The position numbers and the translations under genes are program-made. From positions 39,089-103,088 of the forward strand of contig JAIXSR010000035.1 in the NCBI GenBank assembly GCA_027484605.1: a stretch of DNA of 64,000 bases. The letters are read 5' to 3'. The stretch is from Hyphomicrobiales bacterium (GTDB taxonomy: Bacteria; Pseudomonadota; Alphaproteobacteria; Rhizobiales; Beijerinckiaceae). Shown here one piece after another: positions 26,685 to 35,631 of the stretch. Below the pieces are notes generated by a model. The model was not told the origin of the DNA, made no database searches, and worked only from the letters and a program-made list of their open reading frames with translations. Position 1 is the first letter of the stretch, and each line of letters begins with the position of its first letter.

Positions 26685-27602
26685 CTATCGTTCCGGAACA
26701 AAGGGCTGGCCGAGCGATCCTGCCGCGCCGGCGCCCTTGCGCCCCGAGATCGAGAGAAAGAGTAGCGCAGCGATGGTCATCAGGTAAGGCAGCGCCGAAA
26801 GGAATTGCGACGGCAAACCGATGGCACCGGCCTGGGCATGCAACTGCGCAACAGTGATGCCGCCGAAGAGATAGGCGCCGAGCACCAGCCGCCAGACATG
26901 CCCGCCCGCGAAGACCACGAGCGCCAGCGCGATCCAGCCGCGGCCGGCGCTCATCCCGGGCGACCAGAACCGCGTGTAGATCAGCGAGAGATAGGCGCCG
27001 GCCAAACCGGCCAGCAAGCCGCCGAACAGGATCGCCACCAGCCGGATCCGCTTGACCGGCAGCCCGAGGGCATGGGCCGAGCCATGGCTCTCGCCCACCG
27101 CCCGCAGCAGCAGGCCGAACCGGGTCCGGTTCAGCCCCCAGGCCACGAAGCCGATCAGGACGAGCGAGAGAAAGAACACGAAATCGCCGGTGAAGATCGC
27201 CTTGCCGAGCACCGGGATCTCGCTGAGCAGCGGGATACTCACGGGCGGAATGGCGGCGCGCGGCTGCCCGACAAAGCCCTGGCCGATCAGCCCGGCCAGC
27301 CCGAGCCCCATGATTGTCAGGGCAAGCCCGGTCGCGACCTGGTTGGTCGCGAAGACCAGCACCATCAGCGCGAACACCGCCGAGAGCGCCATCCCGGCCA
27401 AGGCGCCGGCGAAGATGCCGAAGACGCTCGAATCCGTCAGCACCGCCGCCGCGAAACCGGTCGCCGCACCGACGATCATCATGCCCTCGACGCCGAGATT
27501 CAGCACGCCGGCCCGCTCGGTGACATGCTCGCCGAGCGCGGCGATGAGCAGCGGCGTCGCCGCCGTGAACACCGTGGCGAGGATGAAAGGCAGCATCTCC
27601 AT
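26685..27602 (-). CDS. ABC transporter permease, BMP/nucleoside type (second subunit)
   Basis: 305-residue inner-membrane subunit of the BPD_transp_2 family, as in NupQ/YufQ. Features include TPLLIAALGEHVTERAGVLN at the N-terminus and NLGVEGMMIVGAATGF, the family's characteristic NLGVEG segment, then six to eight further hydrophobic stretches. Its ATG at 27602 overlaps the stop of the first permease (TGATG). It pairs with that permease as a heterodimer. Confidence 0.9.
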   Translation of the reverse strand: MEMLPFILATVFTAATPLLIAALGEHVTERAGVLNLGVEGMMIVGAATGFAAAVLTDSSVFGIFAGALAGMALSAVFALMVLVFATNQVATGLALTIMGLGLAGLIGQGFVGQPRAAIPPVSIPLLSEIPVLGKAIFTGDFVFFLSLVLIGFVAWGLNRTRFGLLLRAVGESHGSAHALGLPVKRIRLVAILFGGLLAGLAGAYLSLIYTRFWSPGMSAGRGWIALALVVFAGGHVWRLVLGAYLFGGITVAQLHAQAGAIGLPSQFLSALPYLMTIAALLFLSISGRKGAGAAGSLGQPFVPER

Positions 27603-28675
27603 CAGGCGGGTTCCTTCCGGAATTCAAGGCGATAGCGGTTGAGGCTCTCGCCCGCCAGCACCGCGATGAGCAGCAGGCCCATGAAGAAGCGGGTGAGGTC
27701 GAAGGGCAGTTTCAGCGAGACCTGCGCGCTCTCGGCCCCGATCAGCAGCACCGCGATGACAAGCGAGGACAGCATGGCGCCGAAGGGCGAGAGACGGCCG
27801 AGAAACGCGACGATGATCGCCGTGAAGCCGAGCCCCTGCCCGAAGCCGGGCCTGAGCTGGCCGACCTGCCCCGACACCTCGATGATCCCGGCCAGACCGG
27901 CCAGCCCGCCCGAGATCAGGAAGACCACCAGGGTGATCCGCTTCTCGTTGAACCCGGCGAAATTGGCCGCACGCGGCGCCTCGCCGCTCGCCTTGACGGC
28001 GAAGCCGAACAGCGAACGCTTGAAGACGAGGATGGCGACGATCACCGCCAGCAGCGCCAGCACGAAGCCGGAATGGAGCCGGCCGCCCTCGAAGAGCGGC
28101 TGGAGCTGCGCCGCATCCGTGAAGGGCACGCTTTGCGGGAAATTGAACCCTTTCGGGTCGCGCCAGGGGCCGCGGACGAGGTAATCCAGCAGCAATTCGG
28201 CCACATAGACCAGCATCAGGCTGGTCAGGATCTCGCTGATGCCGAAGCGGTTCCGCAAGGCGGCGGGAATGGCGGCATAGAGCATCCCGCCTGCCACGCC
28301 GGCCAGCATCATCAGCGGCAGGATCCACGGCCCGGAAAGGCCATGCGTGGCAATGGCGACACCCCCGCCGAAAATGCCGCCCAGCAGGAACTGCCCTTCC
28401 GCGCCGATATTCCAGCGATTGGCGCGGAAACAGAAGATCAACCCGATCGAGATCAGCATCAGCGGGGTGGATTTGAGCAGGACCTCCTGCAGGGCCCAGG
28501 GGTCGGTCAGCGGCTCGCGCAGGAAGACATCGAAGGCCTTGGCCGGCGAGCGGCCCATCAGCCAGACGATGAGCCCGCCGATCAGCAGGGCCACGACAAG
28601 CGCGATCACCGGCGTCAGCACCTGCCGGAACAGCGAGATCTCCCGCCTTGGCACGAGGGCGAGGTTGAAGCTCAT
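27602..28675 (-). CDS. ABC transporter permease, BMP/nucleoside type (first subunit)
   Basis: 357-residue permease of the NupP/YufP group. FCFRANRWNIGAEGQFLLGG near residue 90 is the equivalent of the NLGVEG motif in its partner. Many hydrophobic helices follow, including GGLAGLAGIIEVSGQVGQL. The start overlaps the ATPase stop by four bases, which is consistent with translational coupling through the operon. Confidence 0.9.
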   Translation of the reverse strand: MSFNLALVPRREISLFRQVLTPVIALVVALLIGGLIVWLMGRSPAKAFDVFLREPLTDPWALQEVLLKSTPLMLISIGLIFCFRANRWNIGAEGQFLLGGIFGGGVAIATHGLSGPWILPLMMLAGVAGGMLYAAIPAALRNRFGISEILTSLMLVYVAELLLDYLVRGPWRDPKGFNFPQSVPFTDAAQLQPLFEGGRLHSGFVLALLAVIVAILVFKRSLFGFAVKASGEAPRAANFAGFNEKRITLVVFLISGGLAGLAGIIEVSGQVGQLRPGFGQGLGFTAIIVAFLGRLSPFGAMLSSLVIAVLLIGAESAQVSLKLPFDLTRFFMGLLLIAVLAGESLNRYRLEFRKEPA

Positions 28676-30192
28676 GCCGCCCCTCTCGCCGGGCTCTCGC
28701 CCTGCGTCATCAGCAGGCCGATCTCGGCGCGGCTCAGCGCGGAAACCGGCCGCGCCGCGCTGAGATGCCCGCCATGCATCACGGCGAGCCGGTCAGCCAT
28801 GGCCATGGCCTCGTCGAGATCCTGCGAGATCACCAGCACCGCTGCGCCCTTGGCGGCAAGGTCCAGCAGCGTCTGGCGGATATGCGTGGCGGCCCGCGCA
28901 TCGACGCCCCAGCTCGGCTGGTCGACGATCATCAGCTGCGGCTTCCGCTCGATCTCGCGGCCGACCACATATTTCTGCAGGTTGCCGCCCGAAAGCTGCG
29001 CCGCCAGCGGATCCGGCGAGGGTGTGCGCACATCGAACCGCTCGATCACGTTCCGGGCCACCGTGCCGATCCGCACCGTGTCGAGCAGCCACCGGCCGAG
29101 GGATTCCGTGGCATGCCAGGAGAGGATCACATTCTCGGAGAGCGGCCCCTGCGGCAGGGTCGCCTGGCCGAGCCGCGCCTCGGGCACGAAGGCGGCGCCC
29201 AGCGCCCGCCTCGCATTGATGTCGCGCCTTGTCACATCCTGCCCGGCCATCCGCACCTGGCCGGAGGTGACGCGCCCGCCCTCGCCGGAAAGGGCGGCGT
29301 AGAGCTCGCTCTGTCCGTTCCCGGCCACGCCGGCAATGGCCACGACCTCGCCGGCCTGCACGGTGAGATGGATGGCCTGGAGGGCCACGCCATGCACGCC
29401 GTCCGGCGCGACGGAAAGCCCGTCGAGCTGGAGCATCGGCGCGCCGAGCGCATGCTCGCCCGCCGGGCGGAGTTCGAGCACGCCCTCGCCCACCATGAGC
29501 GCGGCGAGTTCAGCCGCCGAGACGGCGCGCGGATCGGTTTCGGCAACGACCTTGCCGCCGCGCAGGATCGTCGCGCGCGAGCAGAGCCGCCGCACCTCCT
29601 CCAGCTTGTGGCTGATGAAGAGGATGCCCGCGCCTTCCGAGGCCAGCGTGTCCAGGGTGGCGAACAAGGCCTCCGCCTCGTCCGGCGTGAGCACCGAGGT
29701 CGGCTCGTCGAGGATGATCACCTGCGGCTCCTGCATCAGCGCGCGCAGGATCTCGATCCTCTGCCGCTCTCCGGCGGAAAGCGTATGGACCGGCCGGTCA
29801 AGTTCGATCGCCAGCCCGAAATGCCGGGCCTTGGCCTCGACCTGCGCCCGCAGGCCGGCATCGGCGATGCGCCCTTCGAGCGGGATGGCGATGTTCTCCA
29901 GCGCGGTGAAATCCTCGAACAGCGAGAAATGCTGGAACACCATGCCGATGCCCTGCGCCCGTGCCGCCTGCGGCGAAGGCAGGCTGACCCGCCGCCCGTT
30001 GATCCGGATCTCGCCGGAATCGGGGCGGAGCAGCCCGTAGAGGATTTTCATCAGCGTCGACTTGCCGGCACCGTTCTCGCCCAGAAGCGCGTGGATCTCG
30101 CCGGCATGCAGCGTGAGATCGACGTGATCATTGGCCTTCAGCGCGCCGAAGGCCTTGGTGATCCCGCTGAGGCGAATGCGCTCCGGACCCAT
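28672..30192 (-). CDS. ABC transporter ATP-binding protein with two ATPase domains, BMP/nucleoside type
   Basis: 506 residues from ATG 30192, which overlaps the quinone oxidoreductase stop; the track ORF starting at 30489 runs through that gene. Domain one has LLGENGAGKSTLMKILYG (near 37), LSAGERQRIEILRAL and VIILDEPTSVLT. Domain two has AGVAGNGQSELYAAL with a degenerate Walker A, then LSGGNLQKYVVGREIE and LMIVDQPSWGVDA. This tandem layout is shared by NupO/YufO, RbsA and MglA. It energises the two adjacent permeases. Confidence 0.92.
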   Translation of the reverse strand: MGPERIRLSGITKAFGALKANDHVDLTLHAGEIHALLGENGAGKSTLMKILYGLLRPDSGEIRINGRRVSLPSPQAARAQGIGMVFQHFSLFEDFTALENIAIPLEGRIADAGLRAQVEAKARHFGLAIELDRPVHTLSAGERQRIEILRALMQEPQVIILDEPTSVLTPDEAEALFATLDTLASEGAGILFISHKLEEVRRLCSRATILRGGKVVAETDPRAVSAAELAALMVGEGVLELRPAGEHALGAPMLQLDGLSVAPDGVHGVALQAIHLTVQAGEVVAIAGVAGNGQSELYAALSGEGGRVTSGQVRMAGQDVTRRDINARRALGAAFVPEARLGQATLPQGPLSENVILSWHATESLGRWLLDTVRIGTVARNVIERFDVRTPSPDPLAAQLSGGNLQKYVVGREIERKPQLMIVDQPSWGVDARAATHIRQTLLDLAAKGAAVLVISQDLDEAMAMADRLAVMHGGHLSAARPVSALSRAEIGLLMTQGESPARGAA

Positions 30193-31166
30193 CAGGGGAT
30201 GAGGACGGTCGAGCCGGTGGTCTTGCGGCCCTCGAGCGCCCGATGCGCATCGGCAACCTTGGCCAGCGGGAAACGCTGGTCGATCGGCACGGTCAGCGTG
30301 CCCTTCGCCACCGCGCCGAACAGCCGCCGCGCCATGGCGGCATAGGTCTGCGGATTGCCGATATGGGTGAAGAGCGTCGGCCGCGTGGCAAAGAGGCTGC
30401 CCTTCTTGGCCAGCAGCCCGATATCGAAGGCCTCGACCGAGCCCGAGGCATTGCCGAAGCTGACGAAGGTGCCGAACGGCTTCAGGCAATCCAGCGAGGC
30501 CGGGAACGTGGCCTTGCCGACGCCGTCATAGACGACATCGCAGAGCCCGCCCTTGGTGATCTCCTTCACACGGGCAGCAAAATCCTCGGAATTGTAGTTG
30601 ATGACGTGATGCGCGCCGTATTTCTTGGCCAGTTTCGCCTTTTCCGGCGAGCCGACCGTGCCGATCACCGTGGCGCCGAGGGATTTCGCCCATTGCACCA
30701 GCAAGGTGCCGGTGCCGCCGGCGGCAGCATGGATCAGCACCGTATGGCCCTTCTTCACCTTGAAGGTGCGGAACAGCAGATATTCCGCCGTCAGGCCCTT
30801 CAGCATCATCGCGGCGGCGGTCTCGAAACTCACCTTGGCCGGGATCTTCACCAGCGCGCTGGCGGGAATGTTGCGGCTCTCGGCATAGGCGCCGAGCGTG
30901 CCGACATAGGCCACCCGGTCGCCCGGCTTCAGCCCCGTCACGGCGCTGCCGACGGCCCGGACGATGCCCGCGCCCTCGTTGCCCGGCGTGAAGGGCATGG
31001 ACGGCGCCGGATAGAGGCCCGTCCGGAAATAGGTGTCGATATAATTGAGGCCGATCGCCTTTTGCTCGATCGTCACTTCATGAGCGCCCGGTGCCGGCAC
31101 TGCGACATCTTCGAGCTTCAGAACTTCCGGTCCGCCATGGGCGGCAATGCGTACAACCTTGGCCAT
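30192..31166 (-). CDS. NADPH:quinone oxidoreductase (zeta-crystallin/QOR type)
   Basis: 324-residue medium-chain dehydrogenase/reductase without the zinc-binding cysteines. ATG 31166 has GGGGAG upstream and gives the usual MAKVVRIAAHGGPEVLKLE; the track adds 21 spurious residues. NADPH fold: LIHAAAGGTGTLLVQWAKSLG near 148. Substrate side: GLNYIDTYFRTGLY and PGNEGAGIVRAVG. It reduces quinones or enones to semiquinone or saturated products. It is the first gene of the BMP importer operon, which is an unusual association. Confidence 0.9.
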   Translation of the reverse strand: MAKVVRIAAHGGPEVLKLEDVAVPAPGAHEVTIEQKAIGLNYIDTYFRTGLYPAPSMPFTPGNEGAGIVRAVGSAVTGLKPGDRVAYVGTLGAYAESRNIPASALVKIPAKVSFETAAAMMLKGLTAEYLLFRTFKVKKGHTVLIHAAAGGTGTLLVQWAKSLGATVIGTVGSPEKAKLAKKYGAHHVINYNSEDFAARVKEITKGGLCDVVYDGVGKATFPASLDCLKPFGTFVSFGNASGSVEAFDIGLLAKKGSLFATRPTLFTHIGNPQTYAAMARRLFGAVAKGTLTVPIDQRFPLAKVADAHRALEGRKTTGSTVLIP

Positions 31167-31378
31167 CGAACTCCCCGATCTGGTGCGGCAGCCCTCCGGC
31201 CGCCTTGTCATGCCCCATCCGTGCATCAAACGGGAATGATTTCAAGCACCAACAGGGGATGGGGAATGCGAAGGCTGCGGACAAGGCCGATGGTCGAATC
31301 CACGCGGCACCCATGCCGCTTGAAGGGCTGGCCAAGGCGGCGCATGGTGCGCCGGGATCTGGAATGAAGGCGGGAGAC

Positions 31379-32563
31379 ATGTCGGGAAGCGATGTCACGA
31401 TTGTCGGCGGGGGCGCGGCCGGGCTCGGCGCCGCGCTCGGCCTGGCACAGGCCGGCCTGAGCGTTCATCTGCTCGGCGCGCCGACCGCGATCCGCGATGA
31501 TGGCCGTTCGGCCGCGCTCTTCCAGACCAGCCTCGATTTCCTCGCCGGCCTCGGCGTTGGCCCGGCCCTCCAGGCCAGGGCCGCGATCATGCGCGCCATC
31601 CGCATCATCGACCTGACCGGCGGGCTCGTCCGCGCGCCCACCACGACCTTCCGGGCCATCGAGATCGGCCAGGAGGCTTTCGGCTGGAACATCGCCAATG
31701 CGGATATTCTCGCGGTGCTGATGGAAGCCGCCCGGCAGATGCCCGGCCTCACGCTCTCCGATGCGCAGTTCCGCGGCTTCCGCAACGCCCCCGAAGGTAT
31801 CGTCGTCGAGATGGCGGATGGGGCCCGGCACGAGAGCCGCCTGCTTGTCGGCGCGGATGGCCAGAATTCGAAGACGCGCGAGGCGGCGGGCATTTCCTTC
31901 CGCACCAAGGATTACCCGCAGACCGCGCTGACCTGCCGGCTGCGGCATCCGAAGGATCACGAGGATATCTCCACCGAGTTCCACACCCGCGAGGGACCCT
32001 TCACCTTCGTGCCCTCGGGCGAAGGCATCTCGTCGCTCGTCTGGGTCATGCGGCCGGACAGGGCCGAGAACATGCTGGCTTTGCCGCGCGAGCGGCTGGC
32101 CGAGATCATCACCCGCCGGGCCTCGTCCTTCCTCGGCCCCGTCGAGATCATCAGCGCCTTCGGCGCGGTGCCGATGCGCAAGCGCGTGGCGGACAGGCTG
32201 GTTTCGGGCCGCGTCGCGCTGATCGGCGAGGCCGCCCATGCCTTCCCGCCCATCGGCGCACAGGGGCTCAATCTCGGCCTGAAGGATGTGGAATCGCTCG
32301 TCCGGCGGCTCACGGCGGCCCATCAGGCCGGCGCTGACCTCGCTTCGGCGCTGCCGCTTTATGCGCAGGATCGCAAGCTCGACATGGAGATGCGTGCCAG
32401 CGGGGTCGACCTGATGAACAGCGCCCTGATCGCCGATTTCCTGCCGCTGGATATCACGCGGGCGCTGGCCCTGACCGCATTGAAGCAGATCGCGCCGCTG
32501 CGCCAGCTGGCCATGCGCATCGGCAGCTGGACGGCGCCGTTCGGCCAGGGCCGCAACGCCTGA
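31379..32563 (+). CDS. FAD-dependent monooxygenase, UbiH/UbiF-like (ubiquinone hydroxylase family)
   Basis: 394 residues from ATG 31379 behind CGGGAG; an in-frame ATG lies at 31364. FAD sites: VTIVGGGAAGLGAALGLA at the N-terminus, RLLVGADGQNSKTRE (DG motif) near 150 and VALIGEAAHAFPPIGAQGLN near 280, where the alphaproteobacterial form has GEAAH instead of GDAAH. These are hallmarks of the hydroxylases that act on the ubiquinone ring (UbiH, UbiF, UbiL). The gene stands divergent from qor. Which ring position it hydroxylates cannot be judged from sequence. Confidence 0.85.
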   Translation: MSGSDVTIVGGGAAGLGAALGLAQAGLSVHLLGAPTAIRDDGRSAALFQTSLDFLAGLGVGPALQARAAIMRAIRIIDLTGGLVRAPTTTFRAIEIGQEAFGWNIANADILAVLMEAARQMPGLTLSDAQFRGFRNAPEGIVVEMADGARHESRLLVGADGQNSKTREAAGISFRTKDYPQTALTCRLRHPKDHEDISTEFHTREGPFTFVPSGEGISSLVWVMRPDRAENMLALPRERLAEIITRRASSFLGPVEIISAFGAVPMRKRVADRLVSGRVALIGEAAHAFPPIGAQGLNLGLKDVESLVRRLTAAHQAGADLASALPLYAQDRKLDMEMRASGVDLMNSALIADFLPLDITRALALTALKQIAPLRQLAMRIGSWTAPFGQGRNA

Positions 32564-32566
32564 GGT

Positions 32567-33520
32567 TCAGAAAGCCGGAAGGCGGTTCCCGGCGATGAGC
32601 CAGAGCAGCCCCGTCACCGTGACGATCGAGACGAGCGTGCCGACCAGCACGCCGGACGAGGCCCGCTCGACATAGGTGTCATATTGCCGCGCCATGATGA
32701 AGACATTGAGCGCCGGCGGCAGCGCGGCCATCAGGGTGGCGGTGAGGATCCAGACGCGGTCGAACCCGCCGATCAGGCTCAGCGCCATGAAGACCAAGGC
32801 CGGATGCACGACCAGCTTCACCAGGAGATGGGCCGGCATTTCCCGCGGGATGGTCGTCAGCGGGCGCAGGGCCACCGTCACGCCGAGCGCGAAGAGCGCG
32901 ACCGGCGCCGCCGCGCCCTTGAGCAGGACCAGCATCGTGTCGATCGCCTGCGGCGGCTGCCACTTGAAATAGGCGGCGATCACGCCGGCAAAGGTGGCGA
33001 CATTGAACGGATGCGTGAAGATCCGGATCGCGATCAGCCGCGTCGTCGCCCAGAAGCGGATCTTCTCGCCGCCGCCCAGGGCCATCAGGAACGGCACGAT
33101 GGTGAAGAGCAGCATCGAGTCGAAGACGAAGATCAGCGCCGTCGGCACCGAAGAGCCCGGCCCGAGCGCGGCCAGGGTCAGGCCCGGCCCCATATAGCCG
33201 ACATTCGAATAGGCGCCGAACACGCCCTGGATGGTCGATTCGCGGATATTCCCGCGGGAGGCGAGAATGCCGATGCCGAAGGACAGGAAGAACGCGAGAT
33301 AGGTGCAGAACGTCGTCGTGGCGATGAAGCGCCAGTTCGTCAGCTGCTCGAACGGCGTCGCGCCGATCAGCTTGAAGAAAAGCGGCGGCAGCGCGATGTA
33401 GACGATGAAGAAATTCATCCAGGCCAGCCCGCTTTCCGCGATCTTCATGAACCGGCCGCAGGCAAAGCCGAGCAGGATCAGGCCGAAGAACGGGAAGGCG
33501 AGGGAAACGACGGGGCTCAT
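32567..33520 (-). CDS. AEC-family (auxin efflux carrier) transporter
   Basis: 317 residues from ATG 33520. About ten hydrophobic segments in two sets of five with the central GAYSNVGYMGPGLTLAALG, the helix-breaking motif of the AEC/bile-acid-arsenite superfamily, and GVTVALRPL near 235. Bacterial members export or import dicarboxylates (MdcF-like) or unknown anions. It is convergent with the UbiH-like gene (three bases apart) and divergent from the acyltransferase gene. Confidence 0.85.
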   Translation of the reverse strand: MSPVVSLAFPFFGLILLGFACGRFMKIAESGLAWMNFFIVYIALPPLFFKLIGATPFEQLTNWRFIATTTFCTYLAFFLSFGIGILASRGNIRESTIQGVFGAYSNVGYMGPGLTLAALGPGSSVPTALIFVFDSMLLFTIVPFLMALGGGEKIRFWATTRLIAIRIFTHPFNVATFAGVIAAYFKWQPPQAIDTMLVLLKGAAAPVALFALGVTVALRPLTTIPREMPAHLLVKLVVHPALVFMALSLIGGFDRVWILTATLMAALPPALNVFIMARQYDTYVERASSGVLVGTLVSIVTVTGLLWLIAGNRLPAF

Positions 33521-33651
33521 GCGGGAAGCAGGGGACACCTTGAGGTCCTTGACGATCAAGGACGGTTCCGGGATGAAACCCTCGATAGCACCTTCATCCC
33601 CGCTGTCCAATCCTCCGGATGGCGACCTCTTCCCCTGATTCAGGAGCCCTG

Positions 33652-34542
33652 GTGACAACTCCCCCGCTCCCCCCCGCCCGCATCCTGCGGTTCCGGCTCG
33701 AGGCCCTTGGCTTCGGCGCCATGGCCGGGCTGATCCACGCGCTCGGGCCGGACCGGGCCAGCGCGCTGTCGGGGGCGCTGTGGCGGAAGGTCGCGCCGTT
33801 CAACAAGCGCCATGCCCGGGCGCGCGAGCAGATGGCGGCCAGCCTGCCGGAGATCGATGCCGCCACGCGGGAACGCCATCTCGATGCGATGTGGGACAAT
33901 CTCGGGCGGACGACGGCGGAGGCCTTCCATATCGGCGCCTTGATCGGGGATCTGGACCGGTTCCGCATCGGCGGGGAAACCCGCACCGCCGTGGCGGACG
34001 CGAAGGCGCGCGGCGCCGTCTTCGTGTCGCTCCACCAGGGCAACTGGGAACTCGCCGCGCCCCTGCTCCACCGGCTTGGCCTGCCGGTGGCCGGCGTCTA
34101 CCAGCGGCTGCAGAACCCTTTCGTCGAGGCCGAGGCGTCAAGGCTCCGCCTGCCCTTCTACCAGCTCGGCCTGCATTCCAAGGGCCATGACACGGCCCGC
34201 CACCTGCTGCGCATGGTCGGACAGGGCGGAACCGTGACGATCATGGCTGACCTGCGCGACCTGACCGGGCTGGGCGTGCCCTTTTTCGGCCGGCCGGCAC
34301 CCTCGACGCTCTTCCCGGCCCTGCTGGCGCGGGGACGCGATGTCCCGCTTTTCGCCGGCATGGTCCTGCGCGAGACGGGCGCGACTTTCCGCGTCCGGAC
34401 GATCGAGATCCCGGTCGCACGCACGCGTGACCGCGAGGCTGATCTCCTCGAGACGACAGCGCGCATCCAGGCCTGTTTCGAGCAATCGATCCGCGAACAG
34501 CCGGAGCAATGGATGTGGGGCCATCGCCGCTGGGCGAAGTGA
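33652..34542 (+). CDS. Lipid A-type lysophospholipid acyltransferase (LpxL/HtrB family)
   Basis: 296 residues if started at GTG 33652, which has CAGGAG five bases upstream; the ATG at 33619 adds 11 residues but has no Shine-Dalgarno. The catalytic H-x4-E is in VSLHQGNWELAAPLL near residue 125. Further family blocks are VYQRLQNPFVEAEA, MADLRDLTGLGVPFFGRPA and EQWMWGHRRW at the C-terminus. The family transfers a secondary acyl chain to Kdo-lipid A precursors at the inner membrane. A related role in ornithine-lipid or phospholipid acylation cannot be excluded. Confidence 0.85.
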   Translation: MTTPPLPPARILRFRLEALGFGAMAGLIHALGPDRASALSGALWRKVAPFNKRHARAREQMAASLPEIDAATRERHLDAMWDNLGRTTAEAFHIGALIGDLDRFRIGGETRTAVADAKARGAVFVSLHQGNWELAAPLLHRLGLPVAGVYQRLQNPFVEAEASRLRLPFYQLGLHSKGHDTARHLLRMVGQGGTVTIMADLRDLTGLGVPFFGRPAPSTLFPALLARGRDVPLFAGMVLRETGATFRVRTIEIPVARTRDREADLLETTARIQACFEQSIREQPEQWMWGHRRWAK

Positions 34543-34569
34543 GCGCCCGGCCGGCCGCGCCCGCTTCGG

Positions 34570-34998
34570 TCAGTTCAGCAGCAGGAAGCCAGGGGCCGCC
34601 TCGCCCTTGAAGACGGCGCTGGCGCCGAGCACCGGCAGGTTGACACCGGTCTTGTCCTTGCCGGTCGCGGCTTCCGGCTCATCGCCCGCGCCCGCTGCTG
34701 CCGAAGCCCGGGCCGTCAGCGGCTGGGTATTGCGGAAGGCCGGCGGCGGCCCGGAATTGGCCGGGTCGATTGCCGGGCTCTTCGTCGGCACGGAAACGAT
34801 AATGACGGTGCTGCCGGAAGCCGGCGCCTTGGCCGCTTGCGGATTGGCGGGTGTCGCAGGCGTTGACGATTTCGTGCTGCTGCTGAACAATCCCTTGCCG
34901 CGGCGTGCCTCGGCCGACTGCACGCCGACGAACAGCACAAGCATGGCGATGGAAATCATCCCCAGCGACTGGGATTTTCTTTGAACAAGCCAGATCAT
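34570..34998 (-). CDS. Small secreted hypothetical protein
   Basis: 142 residues from ATG 34998, preceded by GAGGTGTCAG. The N-terminus carries a signal peptide (SLGMISIAMLVLFVGVQSAEA), followed by a low-complexity Ser/Thr/Pro/Ala region (STKSSTPATPANPQAAKAP) and no cysteines. No family recognised. It is likely periplasmic or surface-associated and intrinsically disordered. It is transcribed away from hspQ. Confidence 0.6.
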   Translation of the reverse strand: MIWLVQRKSQSLGMISIAMLVLFVGVQSAEARRGKGLFSSSTKSSTPATPANPQAAKAPASGSTVIIVSVPTKSPAIDPANSGPPPAFRNTQPLTARASAAAGAGDEPEAATGKDKTGVNLPVLGASAVFKGEAAPGFLLLN

Positions 34999-35232
34999 CT
35001 GACACCTCAACTTAAATCGCGAAGTGATGATACATACAATTTGCTGAAATTCTGCTTGGCAGTTAGAGAGAATTCTCGGCGTGAGCTTCAGTCGCCATTA
35101 ACGTTCCTGCAGGCGCATGCGGCGCACTGGCTTCGAAAGCCGCGTCTGCGCCGCATCAGACCATGCCTCGCAGGGCGCATCTTGAGGCGGCCGGAAAATG
35201 CATTACCTTAGGCGCCAGAGGATACGCTTGTG

Positions 35233-35565
35233 ATGAAGTCGCGTCAGGCCAAGTTCACGATCGGGCAGGTCGTCAAGCACCGGATCTTTCCGTTCCGGGG
35301 CGTGATTTTCGATGTCGATCCCGAATTCGCCAATACCGAGGAATGGTGGCTCGCCATTCCCGAGGACATGCGGCCGCGCAAGGACCAGCCCTTCTATCAT
35401 CTCTTCGCCGAGAACGAGGAGAACGAATACATCGCCTATGTCTCGGAGCAGAACCTGCTGCCGGATGAATCCGGCCGGCCGCTGCGCCACCCGCAGATCG
35501 AGGAAATGTTCGAGCCGGGCATGGACGGGCAATTCGCCGTCAGGCGCAACGCGATGATGAACTGA
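35233..35565 (+). CDS. hspQ: Heat shock protein HspQ (YccV family)
   Basis: 110 residues. The protein has the hemimethylated-DNA-binding/YccV fold: KFTIGQVVKHRIFPFRGVIF, then EEWWLAIPEDMRPRKDQPFYH and YVSEQNLLPDESG. In E. coli HspQ is a specificity factor for Lon. AGAGGA lies ten bases before the ATG; the GTG three bases earlier in the track is less likely. It is monocistronic, ending in a strong terminator, and the divergent gap upstream (234 bases) contains AT-rich sequence suitable for promoters. Confidence 0.92.
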   Translation: MKSRQAKFTIGQVVKHRIFPFRGVIFDVDPEFANTEEWWLAIPEDMRPRKDQPFYHLFAENEENEYIAYVSEQNLLPDESGRPLRHPQIEEMFEPGMDGQFAVRRNAMMN

Positions 35566-35582
35566 TCCCGGCCTGCCAACAA

Positions 35583-35608
35583 AAAACCCCGGCCTGGCCG
35601 GGGTCTTT
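35583..35608. terminator. Bidirectional terminator between hspQ and the IalB gene
   Basis: ACCCCGG and CCGGGGT pair around CCTGG. The plus strand continues TCTTT; the minus strand continues TTTTTTG, an excellent intrinsic terminator for the convergent IalB-family gene. Confidence 0.85.
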
Positions 35609-35631
35609 CATCTCTGGACGGCGCAGGCCGC

